A stretch of DNA of 9,366 bases, taken from JBFKOL01 sp041628815. GTDB taxonomy: Bacteria; Bacteroidota; Bacteroidia; Chitinophagales; Saprospiraceae. The number at the start of each line of letters is the position of its first letter. The stretch's first letter is position 1. The stretch is taken from the NCBI GenBank assembly GCA_041628815.1, contig JBFKOL010000158.1:1-9366 (forward strand), written 5' to 3'. The position numbers were made by a program, and so were the translations under genes. Shown piece by piece: positions 7,411 to 9,366 of the stretch. The notes below the pieces were generated by a model, which was not told where the DNA came from, searched no databases, and saw nothing but the letters and a program-made list of their open reading frames with translations.

Positions 7411-7440
7411 CCACCGTAGCCTTGACGAAGGCGGGTTTGG
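7411..7440. repeat. Short palindromic element resembling a dispersed intergenic repeat
   Basis: The core is GCCTT (7419-7423), a GACG loop (7424-7427) and AAGGC (7428-7432), a perfect five-base-pair stem. It is flanked by ACC (7413-7415) and GGT (7434-7436), which can pair across a small asymmetric internal loop. The string CCACCGTAGCCTTGACGAAG resembles small GC-rich hairpin repeats of the form ACCGnAGCnTTnnCGAAGG that I recall as scattered between genes in many bacterial genomes. It is GC-rich inside an AT-rich spacer. Only one copy is in this window, so its repeat status is not shown here. Confidence 0.35.
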
Positions 7441-7480
7441 GATTACGAATGTTATTGGCGAGTTGCTGGCAACAAACATC

Positions 7481-7522
7481 CGAAAAACCACTAAAACCCT
7501 GAACTGCTACAATGCTGTTCAG
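7481..7522 (-). terminator. Possible intrinsic terminator after the small membrane protein gene
   Basis: On the minus strand, CTGAAC (7522-7517) pairs with GTTCAG (7504-7499), with two further GC pairs inside after a T-T mismatch. The stem is followed by GGTTTTAGTGGTTTTT (7498-7483). The stem is short and the T-tract interrupted, so termination is plausible but weak. It sits about 70 bases beyond the stop of the minus-strand membrane protein gene and before the oxidoreductase gene, suggesting these are separate transcripts. Confidence 0.35.
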
Positions 7523-7560
7523 AATACAGGGCACCCCTATAAATAAATTAACATTGAACT

Positions 7561-7578
7561 ACTTAAACGACTTAAACC
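7561..7578. repeat. Two-copy tandem repeat of nine bases
   Basis: ACTTAAACG (7561-7569) is followed at once by ACTTAAACC (7570-7578), eight of nine bases identical. It lies just downstream of the stop of the minus-strand membrane protein gene. It could be a simple slippage product; no function is evident. Confidence 0.4.
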
Positions 7579-7593
7579 TGTTAATCAAATGAC

Positions 7594-8013
7594 TTACTTC
7601 CCTCTTCCCAGAAACCAACCAATCACGGCTCCGGCACCCCCTGCGCAAACGATTTCAGCCACCGCATTGATAAAGATCTGAGGTATAGTATTCATTCTGA
7701 ACATAGAACTCATCCCAAATCCAACGGCAAGGGTTACAAAGACACCTACGATAGCGCCGACTTTAAAACCACCACCCAATGTGGAAACCTTAGCCCAATA
7801 CGAGGCAATAAACGAAAGGAACAGTCCATAAACAAGACAACTGATGATCATAAAGCTCATCTTGAATTCTTCCGGTGGGTATTCGACAACCGCCCGAATA
7901 TCGTCAGGCAGCGCCGTAACATCCCTCAGAACAATTCCATATACCAACCAACCGAGAAAAAAATAGACAATACCCCCAATAACTCCTGCTAATGTAAATT
8001 TTGACCTATCCAT
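7594..8013 (-). CDS. Small four-helix membrane protein, DUF1761-like, unknown function
   Basis: A 139-residue integral membrane protein. Hydrophobic helices lie near 7-29 (GVIGGIVYFFLGWLVYGIVL), 53-73, 83-103 and 112-135, the last ending in the short basic tail GWFLGRGK. A polar, acidic, proline-containing loop (31-50) joins helices 1 and 2. The order, with a Gly-rich first helix ending in W-x-x-Y, an amphipathic loop, and a Gly-rich final helix, recalls DUF1761-type proteins, but this is a visual resemblance only. I chose the ATG at 8013-8011; an upstream in-frame ATG at 8052 would add 13 residues (MIIFCFFYTKICT) that look like translated leader. It has no operon partner: the next minus-strand gene is 235 bases away behind a possible terminator. 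Role unknown. Confidence 0.8.
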   Translation of the reverse strand: MDRSKFTLAGVIGGIVYFFLGWLVYGIVLRDVTALPDDIRAVVEYPPEEFKMSFMIISCLVYGLFLSFIASYWAKVSTLGGGFKVGAIVGVFVTLAVGFGMSSMFRMNTIPQIFINAVAEIVCAGGAGAVIGWFLGRGK

Positions 8014-8073
8014 CGTGCAGATTTTAGTGTAAAAAAAACAAAAGATAATCAAAGTTCACGCATCATAATCGAA

Positions 8074-8095
8074 GATCTTAGAATATTATAAGATC
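8074..8095. promoter_or_regulatory. 22-base imperfect palindrome between divergent genes
   Basis: GATCTTA (8074-8080) and TAAGATC (8089-8095) are exact reverse complements around an eight-base centre with AATATT at its middle. The whole 22-base block is symmetric except for one mismatched pair. It lies 61 bases before the membrane protein start and about 217 bases before the secreted protein start. The length and symmetry suit a dimeric regulator's operator. A role as a hairpin in a leader RNA is also possible. Which gene it would control is not shown. Confidence 0.4.
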
Positions 8096-8311
8096 ATTCC
8101 ATTTTTTGGCAGAATTTGACGCTGTCTATTGTATTACTGAAACACAAATGCGTAACCTGCTATATTTCTGATATTTATGAAAGTAAGATTTTTATATATC
8201 AAACATTAACATTTATTTCTACCTACCCCTCTATACAAGTAATAAATTTACCGTTTGTGATGGGATGATGACCGTTTTAGTAGCCCATTCAATCTTATTG
8301 ACCAACCTAGG

Positions 8312-9366
8312 ATGAGGAATTTTCCAGGAAGATCTCATGGACCATTTACGCCATTTCGTGAAGAATATACAATATCTTCCTCCGCACTCATCTTTAGAAT
8401 CTTTCACTTTTTTAGTACATGGAAAATCAGGTGTTTCACCTTTTTGCTGATTACATGTGTTCCATTTAATTTCGGTATATCCCAGCAAACATGCACTCCA
8501 GATGAAGTTGTAATCACAGTGTCTGTAGATGCCAACGGCAACCTGGTCTATACCCAACCTGGAACATTGCAAAATGAGTCAGGTGAGGAATGCTGCGATG
8601 GGACAGTCAATGGTAACGTTGACTGTGCGGCCATTTCGTTTAATCTTACTGGAGCCTTGGATGGGAATTGTTTGTATTCTACTATTTCTTTCATGAATGA
8701 CCAGGGAAACATTTATTTATCCTTTGTCGATGACATGGACTCTTGTTTTCAAACTAGTCTTTACGGCAATAATGAAACCATCGATTTGACCAATTGCAAT
8801 GGAGGCAACACTTCTATTGTCATTTGTAAGCCGGGCAACTTAACTGTTACCCCAACAATTTTCGTGGGTTTCAAATGCAACCTGGCGGTTACAAAACCTT
8901 CAGATGCCACTGTATGCAGTGTCAGCGACATACCGACTGCACCGACCAATTCAGACGAATTCATTGCACTTGGAGGAACGATCACTTTTTCCGACGCTTC
9001 CGGGGGTTTATGCACGTGCACAGACACCAAAGATGATTTGACCGATTGGACCGTCGTGGACGAAGACAACACGGTGGCATGCATGGGAGGTGAATATACC
9101 AGAACATTCACGATTAACTATTGCGGACGAGTGTACGAAATGGTACAAACCTATACCGTAGACCCAGGCACTTTTTCGTTCGCCAATACACCGGGAGACG
9201 AAACCATAGAGTGCGACGGCGATCCAATTACCAATACCGGTAATCCTACCGCTATGACGAGCTGTCCCGGCACCGCAACCATCACCGGACCTGTTGAAGA
9301 TCGCACCGGAATGACAGAATGTGGGGGGACAGGCGGTTTTTACGAAAGAACCTGGACGGCAACGGA
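8312..9366 (+). CDS. Large secreted cysteine-rich protein with HYR-like repeats (3' end outside window)
   Basis: An open reading frame running off the window, with 351 codons seen. The in-frame TGA at 8258-8260 and the absence of any other in-frame ATG make 8312 the only ATG start. A long N-terminal region (1-40, ending WKIR) precedes a hydrophobic stretch CFTFLLITCVPFNFG (41-55) and a likely cleavage near ISQ/QT (about 58), so it looks secreted. The mature part is rich in Thr, Asp, Gly and Asn, has few Lys/Arg, and holds 17 cysteines between 61 and 337, suggesting disulfides. From about 294, the segment GDETIECDGDPITNTGNPTA...C...TITG...C...ERTWTAT matches the look of HYR-like repeats in Bacteroidota surface proteins. 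A related, more diverged unit spans about 194-283 (CxC at 234-236, YTRTFTINYCG at 262-272). Such proteins often end with a type IX secretion or gliding-motility C-terminal domain, which would lie outside this window. A role in adhesion or the cell surface is inference. Confidence 0.82.
   Translation, partial: MRNFPGRSHGPFTPFREEYTISSSALIFRIFHFFSTWKIRCFTFLLITCVPFNFGISQQTCTPDEVVITVSVDANGNLVYTQPGTLQNESGEECCDGTVNGNVDCAAISFNLTGALDGNCLYSTISFMNDQGNIYLSFVDDMDSCFQTSLYGNNETIDLTNCNGGNTSIVICKPGNLTVTPTIFVGFKCNLAVTKPSDATVCSVSDIPTAPTNSDEFIALGGTITFSDASGGLCTCTDTKDDLTDWTVVDEDNTVACMGGEYTRTFTINYCGRVYEMVQTYTVDPGTFSFANTPGDETIECDGDPITNTGNPTAMTSCPGTATITGPVEDRTGMTECGGTGGFYERTWTAT

Noticed and set aside
8249..8257. TACCGTTTG before the secreted protein gene as a -7 element
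   Set aside because: The spacing between TA and TTTG is three bases rather than two and no -33 element fits.
8231..8572. Minus-strand ORF of 113 residues
   Set aside because: It lies opposite the start of the secreted protein and its translation shows no domain or signal; the forward frame is clearly coding.
8761..9111. Minus-strand ORF of 116 residues
   Set aside because: Shadow of the secreted repeat protein, whose forward frame stays open and has the conserved cysteine pattern.

Overview
The window looks like a piece of a Bacteroidota chromosome, probably from a free-living, gliding, Saprospiria/Cytophagia-like lineage. This is an inference from gene content: a long-form aromatic amino acid hydroxylase, Tat-signalled Gfo/Idh/MocA and PLP enzymes, a large secreted cysteine-rich HYR-like repeat protein, AT-rich leaders without clear Shine-Dalgarno sequences, and a few TAnnTTTG-like promoter elements. 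No rRNA, tRNA, CRISPR array, transposase, phage gene or origin was seen.

Layout, left to right. At 23-859 (+) is a CPBP/CAAX-type intramembrane protease. The stretch 860-1426 is gene-poor. It holds a reading frame broken by two stop codons (858-1106) and a small coiled-coil protein on the minus strand (1056-1250). At 1427-2716 (+) is a Tat-signalled class V aminotransferase-fold PLP enzyme. A 258-base spacer with inverted repeats and a possible -7 element follows, then an aromatic amino acid hydroxylase at 2975-4768 (+). Two bases beyond its stop, the minus-strand genes begin: a sodium:solute symporter (6159-4771), translationally coupled through a TGATG overlap to an upstream Tat-signalled Gfo/Idh/MocA oxidoreductase (7358-6159). 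The 235-base spacer 7359-7593 holds a palindromic element that resembles a dispersed repeat, a terminator-like hairpin and a 9-base tandem repeat. A small four-helix membrane protein of unknown function (8013-7594, -) is divergent from a large secreted protein that starts at 8312 (+) and runs off the window. A 22-base imperfect palindrome lies between them.

How the genes work together. The clearest functional unit is the minus-strand pair oxidoreductase + symporter, probably the periplasmic conversion and import of one organic solute, perhaps a sugar or sugar derivative. The other genes look like independent single-gene units. No obviously new multi-gene system is visible. The points most worth a second look are the remodelled hydroxylase, the 22-base palindrome in the divergent region, the repeat-like hairpin near 7411-7440, the small coiled-coil ORF with a calcium-loop-like tail, and the decayed frame after the protease.
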